Part shown: one piece after another, positions 8,887 through 17,597 of the stretch
Position numbering within the stretch: the stretch's first letter is position 1
Layout: each line of letters begins with the position of its first letter
Source: Pelargonium cotyledonis
Lineage: Eukaryota; Streptophyta; Magnoliopsida; Geraniales; Geraniaceae
Direction: 5' to 3'
Assembly (NCBI GenBank): GCA_036897625.1
Contig: JAYMTA010000984.1
Coordinates: forward strand, 1-22,621
Length of the DNA stretch: 22,621 nt
Translations under genes and position numbers: made by a program
The notes under the pieces: model-generated
What the model saw: only the letters and a program-made list of their open reading frames with translations
The model's database searches: none
What the model was told of the DNA's origin: nothing

Positions 8887-9192
8887 TGGGCCTAAAACTA
8901 TCATAAAATCCATTTAAGCCCAGTGACAAAAATCTAATTGCCAAACTAAAATTTTAAATGAACTGAACCCATTTTGAAGCCCAAAATCCCAAAGCCACAC
9001 AACCCAGGATGACCAAACCACTATCCAACCTTTTCAAGTTACTGATCTTTAGCGCACAATGGGCTTGAGTGCCACCAAACGACGTTGAATGTCGCCGACG
9101 GATTCGGATGCGAGTCTTGCGCCTTAGACACGTGACTTTGGTTTGGGCTGCAAAATTCTTAGTTTGGTGATGTGGCGCTCAGGCGCCACGTG
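8887..9192. promoter_or_regulatory. Cluster of TGGGCY (site II) and G-box motifs
   Basis: Five TGGGCC/TGGGCT elements on either strand lie at 8887, 8917, 8978, 9060 and 9144. Two CACGTG G-boxes lie at 9129-9134 and 9187-9192. A perfect inverted repeat GTGGCGC-TCAG-GCGCCAC (9172-9189) overlaps the second G-box. Site II motifs are TCP-type promoter elements, and G-boxes bind bZIP and bHLH factors. The cluster has the density of a promoter, but the nearest gene start is at 10002, which has its own TATA box. It may be a distal control region of the TIR gene, the relic promoter of a lost gene, or chance in a CpG-richer patch. Confidence 0.4.
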
Positions 9193-9199
9193 TCGTGTT

Positions 9200-9840
9200 T
9201 TTATTTGTTTTTAAACTTCTAATTTCTTGGGTAACATCATTAGCGTTTGGTTCATTTAGTTTAAATTACTTATAAATAATTAACAGCTTGATGTAACATA
9301 AAATTTGAAAAAATAGGACGGTTTACAAGCCCCGGAGAATAACCGATGATGAACGTGGACATCGAAAACATTTTCAGCCAAAACACGGGGCGGGGACAAG
9401 ATCACAAAACCCGCCGCAAATCCGTCACGTTGCCATCAAATTTTTTCAGAGCATCGCGCCAAATAACTTCAAATTTTTAACGAGATGTCGTAAACTTCCG
9501 CTAGTTTCTTTAATATACTTAGATAGAGATTTTGTTGCATGAGGCCCACCTAGATTTCATGAATTAAAATACTCCATAAGTAGTAGATGACACATATGCA
9601 TGCATCAAATAATAATATGATCCTTGTGAGTGACCATTTCAAGGGCCAACCATCCATTCGAAAAATAAAATGAACGTGTTTGAGGGGAGTCAACTTATTC
9701 AAACCTTTTTTTATTTTATTTTATATTTTGTTGCTATATTTCCTGTCAAAACAAAATACCTTGTATTTTCTCAAAGTCCAATTCCATCACTTGAAAATTA
9801 TACCACAACCTTGAATTCTTTCCTTGAAATTATTCAAACT
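9200..9840. other. Gene-free stretch upstream of TIR gene
   Basis: Mostly AT-rich. A GC-richer patch at about 9320-9480 gives, on the minus strand, a short protein-like run (VIWRDALKKFDGNVTDLRRV, then a stop) that I do not recognise. A W-box core (TTGACT on the minus strand) lies at 9688-9693, of the kind bound by WRKY factors, which would suit an immune gene. Single sites are common by chance. Confidence 0.35.
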
Positions 9841-9847
9841 CTATTAC

Positions 9848-9855
9848 TATAAATA
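9848..9855 (+). promoter_or_regulatory. TATA box of TIR-only gene
   Basis: TATAAATA lies 154 bp before the ATG at 10002. Transcription starting about 30 bp downstream would leave a leader of about 120 bases, rich in A and C (ACAAAACAAAACATTCACG), typical of plant 5' leaders. Confidence 0.6.
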
Positions 9856-10001
9856 CCCAAACAAAACAAAACATTCACGTAAACAGATACAATACAATCA
9901 CCAAAACTAACAACTATATATACATATCTCCAAAATATATAAAATAGAAACCTAAAAGAATATATATATTTATTAGCTTAATTGTATCTTCTTAACTAGC
10001 C

Positions 10002-11800
10002 ATGCAGCGTTCGCGAGCCCTCATGAAGACCTTGAACCGACGAAGCAACGTCTCTTGCGTTCGTAGCGAAATCCGTTCGCTTCCATGCAACGACAGATCT
10101 AGTAAGTGTTCAGCAACGACGATTGTTTTTCACAAAATCTTTTTTGTTTCTTAAATACACATTGCATGCTTTTGAAAATATTTCATACTTGATCTTTGAA
10201 ATTTTAATGTCTCGATTCGTGCAACGCAGATCTAGCAAGTGTGTTGTAGTTGGCAACTGCTCTCACAGGATTTTTTCTCGTTGTATAAATAAATTATATT
10301 CCATGTGTCATACTAGATACATTGATATCATATTCATGGAATAACACGCTAAAGAGCGGGGAGGTTCAAGTCCTCTTCCATGCATAACATTCCGAATGCT
10401 CAATCAATGAGAAATTCAATAAGAGATTTCATATCGATACGAAATCTCGTCAATCTTCTCTAATCTAATGAATGTGAAGTGCACTTTGAAAATCTTTTGG
10501 GTATTTTTAAACATATTTCACATTTGTCCACTAAATTTCACATATTTTTTTTTAACCTCACAAGAACTCAGATAAAATTTTATTTTCGCATATTTCACCC
10601 ACGGAACAAAAGTTTTGAATCCGTCCCTGCCTCTCTGCAACGTCTTCTTGAGCCATCGGGGAATTGATACCAAGAAGACGGTCGCGGGATTGCTCTATGA
10701 CAACCTCTCAAGGCTCCGTCTCCACCCATTCCTGGACAGCAAGAGCATGAAACCCGGAGACCGGCTTTTCGACAAGATTAATGATGCCATAGCTAACAGT
10801 AAAGTTGGGGTTGCGGTTTTTTCTCCGCGTTACTGCGACTCCTATTTCTGTCTCCACGAGTTGTCCCTCATCATGGAGACCAAGAAGAAGGTCGTACCGA
10901 TCTTTTGCGACGTGAAGCCGTCGCAGCTTCGGGTTCGAGACAACGGGAAGTGTCCGGCGGACCAGCTGCGGCGGTTCCGGTGGGCACTTGAGGAGGCTAA
11001 ATACACTGTTGGACTCACGTTTGATACCATGAGAGGGTAAGAGATTACTTTTATTTAATTATCATTTGTTTATTTGTGTTTGAATATACAAAACTTAATA
11101 TTAACGGTTCATATTCTAACTAGCACACACAAGCTTAATTTTACTTTTTTGCAAAAATATATTGTTTGTTAATGTTCATTTAGATTAATTTTCGACAATT
11201 GTGCGACTTACAAGTTTAATCATGTTATGACTTTAGTAACAGCTAAAGATTATCCGTCCTTTCTCAAAGGTGTGCGTATAGTAGGCATCAAACTTGAGAA
11301 TTCTTTCCACAATCTTAGTTTGCGTTTCAAACTAAGACACAAGTCATAAAAATGATACATTTATAAATGAATATCATCATATATTATATATTTCTATTGT
11401 TGAGTATAATTTTTTGAAAGTTTGTTCACTTATTTGTGAAATTCACTTTCTCCTAACATTAATCATCAAACTATGGTCGTGTTGTATGCAATATAAAACA
11501 CGGGAAGCTTGTTAAGTATAAAATGTTAAAAGGAGTGTGCAATTGTGTGCATTTAAGTTGATATACACTATTTTTATTGTTTCTTGTGAACTTGTTTGTG
11601 CATTTAATTTTTTTTGATCCACTGTAGTCAGATAAATTCAACAAAAACCTTTGTAGATACTATTTTGTATATTTTGTTGTGTCTCTAATCACGAAAATAT
11701 TCTGTTGGTGATCGAAAAATGTAGGGACTGGTCAGAATTCCTAACGAATGCAACCGATGCGGTGTTGACGAACTTGATTGAGGCCGAAGAAGAAGAGTAA
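10002..11800 (+). CDS. TIR-only protein, three exons
   Basis: Exons: 10002-10101, 10613-11036 and 11725-11800. These join in frame to 199 residues, with introns bounded by GTAAGT/AAAG and GTAAGA/GTAG. The start is the ATG of MQRSRALMK. The TIR exon alone has no ATG (only a TTG at 10615), so the first exon is needed, and its phase fits. The TIR domain runs from about residue 41: NVFLSHRGIDTKKTV, the BB-loop region DSKSMKPGD (75-83), YFCLHEL with the candidate catalytic Glu116, then VVPIFCDVKPSQLRV and YTVGLTFDTM. The tail WSEFLTNATDAV ends in acidic residues. There is no NB-ARC or LRR part. The layout matches the conserved TIR-only family of land plants, whose TIR domains can cleave NAD+ to make EDS1-pathway signals. 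Activity of this protein is inferred. Intron 1 contains plastid-like DNA. The weak point is the pyrimidine-poor acceptor at 10612. Confidence 0.83.
10087..10109 (+). repeat. Exon 1 end / splice donor, copy 1 of a local repeat
   Basis: The end of exon 1 with its GTAAGT donor (GCAACGACAGATCTA, then GTAAGTGT) is repeated almost exactly at 10221-10242 inside intron 1, as GCAACGCAGATCTAGCAAGTGT. The second copy lacks one A and has GC instead of GT at the donor. Confidence 0.7.
10221..10242 (+). repeat. Copy 2 of exon 1 end inside intron 1
   Basis: Near-identical to 10087-10109, with weaker similarity further upstream (an AAYGTCTC motif, then TTCG). The donor-like site reads GCAAGT. It looks like a decayed partial duplication of exon 1. 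Confidence 0.6.
10321..10477 (+). other. Plastid-like DNA insertion (NUPT) with trnL-CAA remnant
   Basis: The sequence resembles the plastid inverted-repeat region around trnL-CAA as I remember it. ATTGATATCATATTCATGGA lies before the tRNA. A tRNA fragment with ACACGC, GCTAAAGAGCG and the T-arm GGAGGTTCAAGTCCTCT follows. Downstream sequence includes CAATTCAATAAGAGATTTC and GAAATCTCGTCAATCTTCTC. The 5' half of the tRNA and its anticodon arm are missing, so it is not a functional tRNA gene. The fragment sits entirely inside intron 1 of the TIR gene. The match is from memory, not a search. Confidence 0.68.
10344..10385 (+). pseudogene. Broken plastid-type trnL-CAA
   Basis: Retains part of the D-arm edge, the variable arm (GCTAAAGAGCG) and a complete T-arm with a seven-base TTCAAGT loop closed by five pairs (one G-T), then a decayed acceptor strand. 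The anticodon arm and 5' acceptor strand are absent. Confidence 0.6.
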
Positions 11801-11878
11801 CGAACCTATATAGATATGCTATGCAGAATGAATAATAAGGATATAAAAAGCTGATTATTTGTTAATTTTTTTAATTAA

Positions 11879-11884
11879 AATAAA
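11879..11884 (+). terminator. Candidate polyadenylation signal of TIR gene
   Basis: AATAAA begins 79 bases after the stop codon, followed by a T-rich stretch. This is a plausible plant near-upstream element. Such signals are weakly conserved in plants. Confidence 0.4.
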
Positions 11885-13195
11885 TTATTCTTTTTGTATG
11901 GGAGAGAAAATAAGCTGAGGTTCTCATCCCTAATTAACCATTCTTAATTTCATGTAAAATTGTGAATTTTAGTAAGATTGATGTGTATTTTATTGGGGTG
12001 TTGTTTCAAAGAATTCAATAAGATGAACACAATTCATTTTCTTTTGCTGGTGTAATTCTCTTATTATTGTTTTTATTACAATATATTTATTGTTTAATAA
12101 AAAAATTTATTAAGATCAATAAAGAATTACAAATTTGATTAGCAACACTAATGAATAAAATTATCATATTAAGACAATGTTATTCCGACCCGGACAATTT
12201 CGGGTTGCCTTTAATAATAACCGACGATGGCAAGTACTTTTACGAATGAGAGTTTATTGTCACGCCCCGAACTCTTAGGCATCTTAAGAGTGGTCATTGT
12301 CATGTGACATGTTCATATATATACTTGCAAAATAGATGTTGATTAGTATGTCTAATGGTGAGTTCTACCTCTTTTGCCAAAATATATGTGTTATATACTG
12401 TCTAACGCCCAAAGATAAGGTTGGCCCCTCTCTCTGAATGAGGGAGTTAAGGATGCCGCACGAGGTTTTTTTCAGTTCGTGACATAATGCTCATTTTCGA
12501 CTTGACTGTGACATGTTATGCTGTTTGCTTACGATACCATATAAGTTAACATGAGTAACATGATTAGCATATCTCAAATATTTATAAGAACGATCAATGT
12601 CATATAGTTAGTTGAAATATTGATTGCAACAGTGAAACAATAAGATTATCCTTTACTCTCTTCAAAAGCATCTAATGACTAACACGCAGTAGTCCCAACA
12701 AAACCCACATACTTATAATGAAAAAATATATTTCAATGAAAAACACACTAACATAACTACTAAAATACGATTTAATATACAACAAATTAAAACATAAAAA
12801 AAAAATCAATTTACTCATAGTAAACATACTCTCACAAACTATCATATAGTAAATACAATAATGATAACGCAACACCTGTAAGTTGATCAAATACGAAGAG
12901 TTAGTAGTGATGATGAATAAACGACAGAACAAGCTTATTAAAGTGGGATATGTTAACTCAATGTTTATTCGATAGAAATAATACAAGCAAAAAAAAAGGA
13001 TTGAACCAATAAAAAAATTGACGGTGGTTCAAATAAATAACTTTAATGAATGATTGCTAGAGAGAATAGAGTGAAAGACTAAAATTACCACGTGATCACC
13101 GAGCTTATGTCTTTTTCGCTACATCAATGAGATATTTCCACGTTAACAGTCGTCAGTCCACGTGGACATGACTTAACGGGTTTGACTGTGTCTAA
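11885..13195. other. Gene-free stretch 3' of TIR gene
   Basis: AT-rich, without supported genes. At 12258 a TGTCACGCCCCGAACTC sequence resembles the opening of some plant Gypsy LTRs, but no matching end or internal domain is visible. A 104-codon minus-strand frame at 12672-12986 (Tyr/Phe/Ile rich) has no recognisable domain. Confidence 0.4.
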
Positions 13196-13202
13196 TACGA
13201 TG

Positions 13203-14175
13203 GGCACCAAATTGGGTTAAAAATTATAGCGTTAATTGGTTATGTCTCTCTTGGACTGACAATTTTTTTAATTATAGCATCTAATTAGGATTTAGCTTGT
13301 TTTGAGCCCCTGGACTCTAACTTTTTTATTTTTATAATTAAATCGACATTACCGGTTATAGTTGATTTTAATGGGACACGTCATCATGTCACCTAAGATT
13401 TTATATCACATCAGCAGTACATGATAGACTTTAATTGTGATCGATGGAACTATAGCGTTTCATTTAATTTTTTTGAGATAAGAGCATCATCAATGGTGGG
13501 ACTCAATTTGAGTCCCTATATGTCATACCTTTACTTTATTGTCTGCCACATCAGCAATGGTCTTAAACAAAAATAATTTATGCATTCAACGGACTCAATT
13601 TGAGTCCCAAATTATTAATTATATTATTATCAAAAATAGAAGCAGCAAAGGACATAGACAACTTTAATTTTTTTGGGCTCTTTTCCATAGTCATATGTCA
13701 CTATGTGAGTGGCTGGTAAGTAAAATAAAATTAAAAAATAGATAGAGGGTTGGGCCCTGTTCAGAGGGACTGAACCTTGGAAGAGTTTTTGTGCATTGGA
13801 GGTCTTCTCAAAAAGTGAGGTCCCTTTTGTAGTCCCAATGCAATTGGGACCTCTATTGCAGATGCTCTAAGAACGCCAAAACAACGTCGTTTCAGATGTC
13901 ATTATCTCAAAAAATAAAACATTTTAGTTCCATCTATCGTTACTTGAGGCAGACGTGGACTGAAATTTTAGTGACATGATGATGACATGCCATTCTAAGT
14001 TGACATGACACATCAAAACCGACTACAACCGATATTGTGGGTTTAATAAAAAAAATAGATAAGTCCAAGGGCTCAAACTATGCTAAACCTTAATTAGGGG
14101 TTAAAACCAAAAAACTTGTCAGTCTAGGAGAGACAAATTCATATAACCCAAAATTAAAATTTGGGTACTACATCT
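13203..14175. mobile_element. Foldback-type non-autonomous DNA element with long inverted arms
   Basis: Two long diverged inverted arms, about 13203-13480 and 13873-14175, can be aligned by eye. The clearest pairing is 13244-13262 (GTCTCTCTTGGACTGACAA) with 14116-14134 on the other strand, with one mismatch. Further matched blocks include TTTGAGCCC..TGGACT, CCGGTT..AGTTG, GTCATCATGTCAC and TTTTTTGAGATAA. No transposase is present. Long inverted arms without coding capacity are typical of foldback or Mutator-like non-autonomous elements. The class is inferred, and the outer ends are approximate. A second element is nested in its centre. Confidence 0.65.
13482..13867. mobile_element. Tourist-like MITE nested in foldback element
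   Basis: 386 bp with terminal GAGCATC (13482-13488) and GATGCTC (13861-13867), flanked on both sides by TAA (13479-13481 and 13868-13870), the target duplication of PIF/Harbinger elements. Subterminal sequence holds the near-palindrome GGGACTCAATTTGAGTCCC at 13498-13516, repeated at 13591-13608 without its first base. A related GTCCCAATGCAATTGGGAC lies near the right end. No coding capacity. Confidence 0.75.
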
Positions 14176-14179
14176 GGTA

Positions 14180-14920
14180 GAACAAAAGTTTGCATACCAA
14201 ATTGAGTTTCTGGTATAAATTTGGGTGCCAAATTTAATTTATAATTCTTTTTTAAATATTGTAAGATAATGTTTGGAATAAAATTTTGATGATAGAAGAG
14301 AACAGAAATGTTGTTTTAATATATTTTTATGACAAGAATCATAGATCCTAATAAAGTGAATAAGAATGTACTTTCTTATAATTTTCATTCTAATTACCAT
14401 TCTAAAGTATCAGTGTTAATGGTACATAATGGAGGATTAAGTACCTCCCACATGAATCTTCTAAGAACCTAGGATGAACTTTCTTGGACCTCATTAAGGA
14501 GTAAGGACCTTCCCTCCATTGATGTCATTACAACTATAAAACCAAATTAACAAACCTTTTTGATTTAGATAGCTAATTAATTAAGATGCAAGCAATTATA
14601 ATAAATAAATAACTTTTCGTTGTGATCAAACTTGCAGGTACGCTGAAATTTGACAGAAAAAGATTTGGCATCTTTGTATTTCTTTCTGAATCAAAGAATA
14701 TTAAATCAAATGATTCACGCACACAAAATATTATACGCAAAATAATTACTTTCATGAAATAAAATACGGTATTACTAACCACTATTAAATTTTAAGAAGA
14801 CGAAATGCACGAAGTACACTATTAATTAGATCATATCAAAGTTTGTTGATATTGTATTTTATTATTCGTCAAAACATTTTTAGTTTCATACATGATTTAA
14901 CTTTTGTTTCGACATATTCA
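14180..14920. other. Gene-free stretch
   Basis: AT-rich. A small hairpin-prone segment lies at about 14196-14221 (ATACCAAATTGAG ... TGGTAT). An imperfect inverted pair AATGGAGGATTAAG / CTTCCCTCCATT flanks about 14430-14520 and may be a small MITE-like relic. No gene. Confidence 0.35.
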
Positions 14921-14923
14921 TTA

Positions 14924-15021
14924 CAATCCCCTTTTATCTATATAGTTTTAGTAACTTTGTAGAAATATTTGTCAATCCCCTTTTATCTATATTGTTTTAG
15001 TAACTTCGTAGAAATATTTGT
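14924..15021 (+). repeat. 49-bp tandem duplication
   Basis: Two head-to-tail copies, 14924-14972 and 14973-15021, starting CAATCCCCTTTTATCTATAT and ending AGAAATATTTGTC. They differ at only two or three positions, so the duplication is recent compared with other repeats here. Confidence 0.85.
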
Positions 15022-15580
15022 CCAAACCACATTGTTCATACAAGTTATTTCTAAATGTTAATTTCTATATAGATTGGGATAGATTGAAAAAAAATAAATA
15101 AACTTGAATTTCTTATAATAAATGTCAATAATGTTGGTAGGTTTTGTTATTTTTTATTTTACCATTGTACTTTATATATAGTAGTATTTGTTATTTTAGC
15201 ACCAGTGTCAATTCTGTTTCCTTCATTTTTCTGGGAAACTCCAGGTCACTAGAAAAACATTTGATTATATATTACAGTACTTTTCTATTTGTTTATATTA
15301 TTTATTGCTCTTTCTTTGCAACTTCAATTGATTATAAAATTTATAAATTAACTAATAAAACATATCATCATGAGCTACCACATAGGTTAATTTAGGGTTG
15401 ACTTCCTCCTAATAATCAAACACGTGATCACATGTAACATCAACTATGGAACTATATATCGTCTGTTGTTACCTTATTTGGTTTACTTCATTCAGAAGAG
15501 TGTTGATTTTTCCAAGAATTATAATTGTTTTTATATTTTATTTTTTTAATATATTATGAACTAATTCTATGTGTCAAGAC
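15022..15580. other. Gene-free stretch
   Basis: AT-rich non-coding DNA. The plus-strand frame at 15144-15395 is Phe/Tyr/Ser rich with no domain and is probably chance. Confidence 0.35.
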
Positions 15581-15581
15581 A

Positions 15582-15723
15582 TGTTGGCTGAAGCGGTTTA
15601 AGCGTTTTGGATTTTCTTTAAAATCTTGGATTCGAGTTATTTTGTCGACGGTATGAGATGAAATTTAAGGTTAAAAAGAGAGAGCCATCCCTGTTTGTGT
15701 AAATCAACCGATCCAAAAAAAGA
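15582..15723 (+). mobile_element. SINE-like element, copy A
   Basis: Opens with a tRNA-like internal promoter: A-box-like TGGCTGAAGCGG (15585-15596) and, about 40 bases on, B-box-like GGATTCGAGTT. A shared body follows (GTCGACGGTATGAGATGAAA, then TTTAAGG), then a 3' end CAACCGATCC and an A run. Similar sequences occur at 17403-17545, and on the other strand at 18435-18560, with a body fragment at 21237-21290. tRNA-derived SINEs are transcribed by RNA polymerase III and moved by LINE enzymes. The family name is not known to me. Confidence 0.62.
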
Positions 15724-16394
15724 ACTACGGACTATTTGTATATTGTTTGAGAGAGAGAAGAAGAAGAAGTAGTTTTGTTTATTTATGATTAAGAAAACAG
15801 AATCAACCACTGGAAACTAAACGGAGATTTGGCTCTCAAGGGCGTCATCATTAAGAAAATCCTCTACTTCAATAGAAGTCGAAAATGAAACACAAAACAT
15901 TGCATGCATGATTATAACAATGAGAAACAATCACTTGCCAACTTCATCATGTCCATAATATTCGAGACCAAATTGTTGGAGAGAGAGGAAAGAGAATTTT
16001 TCGACGAAATTATAAATTTTTCGACAAATATAATGAACATATTTTTTTACAAAGAAGAAGGTAATAGAATAAAGAAAATTTTTGAAATTTAAAAAAATAT
16101 AGTTATTATGAGCAGGAGTAAGCATGATTTATTTTGTAGCTGACTTTAACCTTAATCTTGACCAACATCCTTTGCTAGAAAGTCAACAAATCTTAAAGAC
16201 TACTCATCATTCACCAAAAAAACCAAGTTGGCAAAAACTTCCCCCAAATCTCAAAATCTAATATATATTCTAATAACATAACGTAAACTTGGCGGTTCAA
16301 TACTTCAATAGTATAAGACATGGCCATGTTCCTTAAGTTAGTTAAAACTAATAATTGGATTAATAGTAATTAGTACACTATTAGCAATTTTGTG
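15724..16394. other. Gene-free stretch beyond truncated YUCCA
   Basis: This is where the third and later YUCCA exons should begin. No sequence coding for the FATGYKS region is visible on the minus strand. A short minus-strand open run at about 15810-15900 (EVEDFLNDDALESQISV, then stop) is protein-like but not recognised, and it does not resemble a YUCCA C-terminus. A purine-rich GAAGAAGAAGAAG run lies at about 15755-15768. Confidence 0.4.
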
Positions 16395-16637
16395 CCTTAC
16401 CTGAATCTCGCCGGACTTTATCTTTTTGCAAGTTCCGACATCGATGACCGGGTACTTCCCATACTTGACTTTCATCAAGAAAGCTCCCTCCTTTGGCCTC
16501 TCGATGCCATATTTGCTAAGGTCTCCGAAAACTAATCTGCTTAGCACTTCCATCAACGAATCCGCTATGTGAAGTGGAACATTATGCTCCAGTAGAGCCA
16601 GAGCCAAGTGCACCATGCCCCTAGACAATAGATGAAC

Positions 16638-17597
16638 CTACAATGTGACATGATCGAGCATCAGCACAAATGATTTTACTTTATTTTGTGAAATTAGATG
16701 TCTTATATTTATTAGGTTTTGTAGATTTTACATATGATGCATTATCTAAACATTGTCGAGTATTATTATAAGCAATAGCATCCAAAATTATACATCAAGA
16801 TGAGATCAAGTTTTGCAAACTCTACCATCTCTTCCGCTCAATAACTCATGAGTTAAAATCGATTTTATGTCACGATACTCGTTTTTTATCTCAAAAGTTT
16901 TATAGAATATTTTATAATAAAAAAATGATGTGCACATTAGGACAAATCAAACTTTAACAAATATTTTCATGTTATTAATAGAGATGACGCGTCAACTATA
17001 TATTGTCAATACATGTGGTAAATAAACATAACAAACACTGAAGTGGTGACTTGGTCAAATAAAAGTATATCATGTTTTGAATCAAACTAATCGATTAGAG
17101 GTCTCGCGCCACAATTTTTTCTGTCATTCAATTTGTAATGTGTGTATGTAATTAATTATGTATATGAGATAAGTTCAAGTAAATTTTATTGTGGGTCAAT
17201 AAAAAAATGAAAAATAAAAGAAAACATATTTGATGATTCAATTTTTTCCTTTTCTAAAAACAAATTTGAGTATCCCCTAATCATTGTATCTCAAAAGGAA
17301 AGCATCCTTTCTTTATGTATGTGTATTTTTTTTTAAAAGTATTTACATAAATAATAAAACTCAAAATATTAAAAAATTTAAGTTTTTTGTCTGTAGAAAT
17401 GTCGGCACGACATAACGGTAAAGACACACATCTACATACAGAAATGGTGAGTTCAATTCTTATTGCGTCGTATGAAATAAGGTGAAGTTTTAGATTAAAA
17501 AGGAGTAGTTATCTCTAGTTGCGTAACCTGGACCAATGTTAAAAAATAAAAATCTAAATTTTTAACTTTAAATAAAATACAGTGTAAAATTTGTTAC
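16638..17597 (-). other. YUCCA intron 1
   Basis: On the minus strand it begins GTAACAAA after the VVRSP codons and ends ATTGTAG before VHLLSRG. It holds a SINE-like insertion (17403-17545) in the opposite orientation. The rest is AT-rich without features. Confidence 0.85.
17403..17545 (+). mobile_element. SINE-like element, copy B, in YUCCA intron 1
   Basis: Shows a decayed A box (ACGACATAACGG), a B box (GAGTTCAATTC at about 17451-17461), the shared body GTCGTATGAAATAAGG, a 3' part resembling copy A (TTGCGTAACCTGGACCAATG) and an A-rich tail. It is antisense to the YUCCA gene. Confidence 0.58.

Noticed and set aside
10344..10385. A functional tRNA gene
   Set aside because: Only the T-arm and variable arm are complete. 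The anticodon arm and the 5' acceptor strand are missing.
10615..10617. TTG as the start codon of the TIR gene
   Set aside because: Plant nuclear genes start at ATG. An upstream ATG exon with a good donor joins in frame, so the TTG is internal.
10479..10667. 62-codon plus-strand frame overlapping the TIR exon start
   Set aside because: It reads the TIR exon in the wrong frame and its upstream part is intron sequence.
10842..11030. Minus-strand frame opposite the TIR exon
   Set aside because: Antisense shadow of the TIR coding exon, without domain character.
12672..12986. 104-codon minus-strand frame
   Set aside because: Strongly AT-driven Tyr/Phe/Ile composition, no domain and no codon pattern; read as chance.
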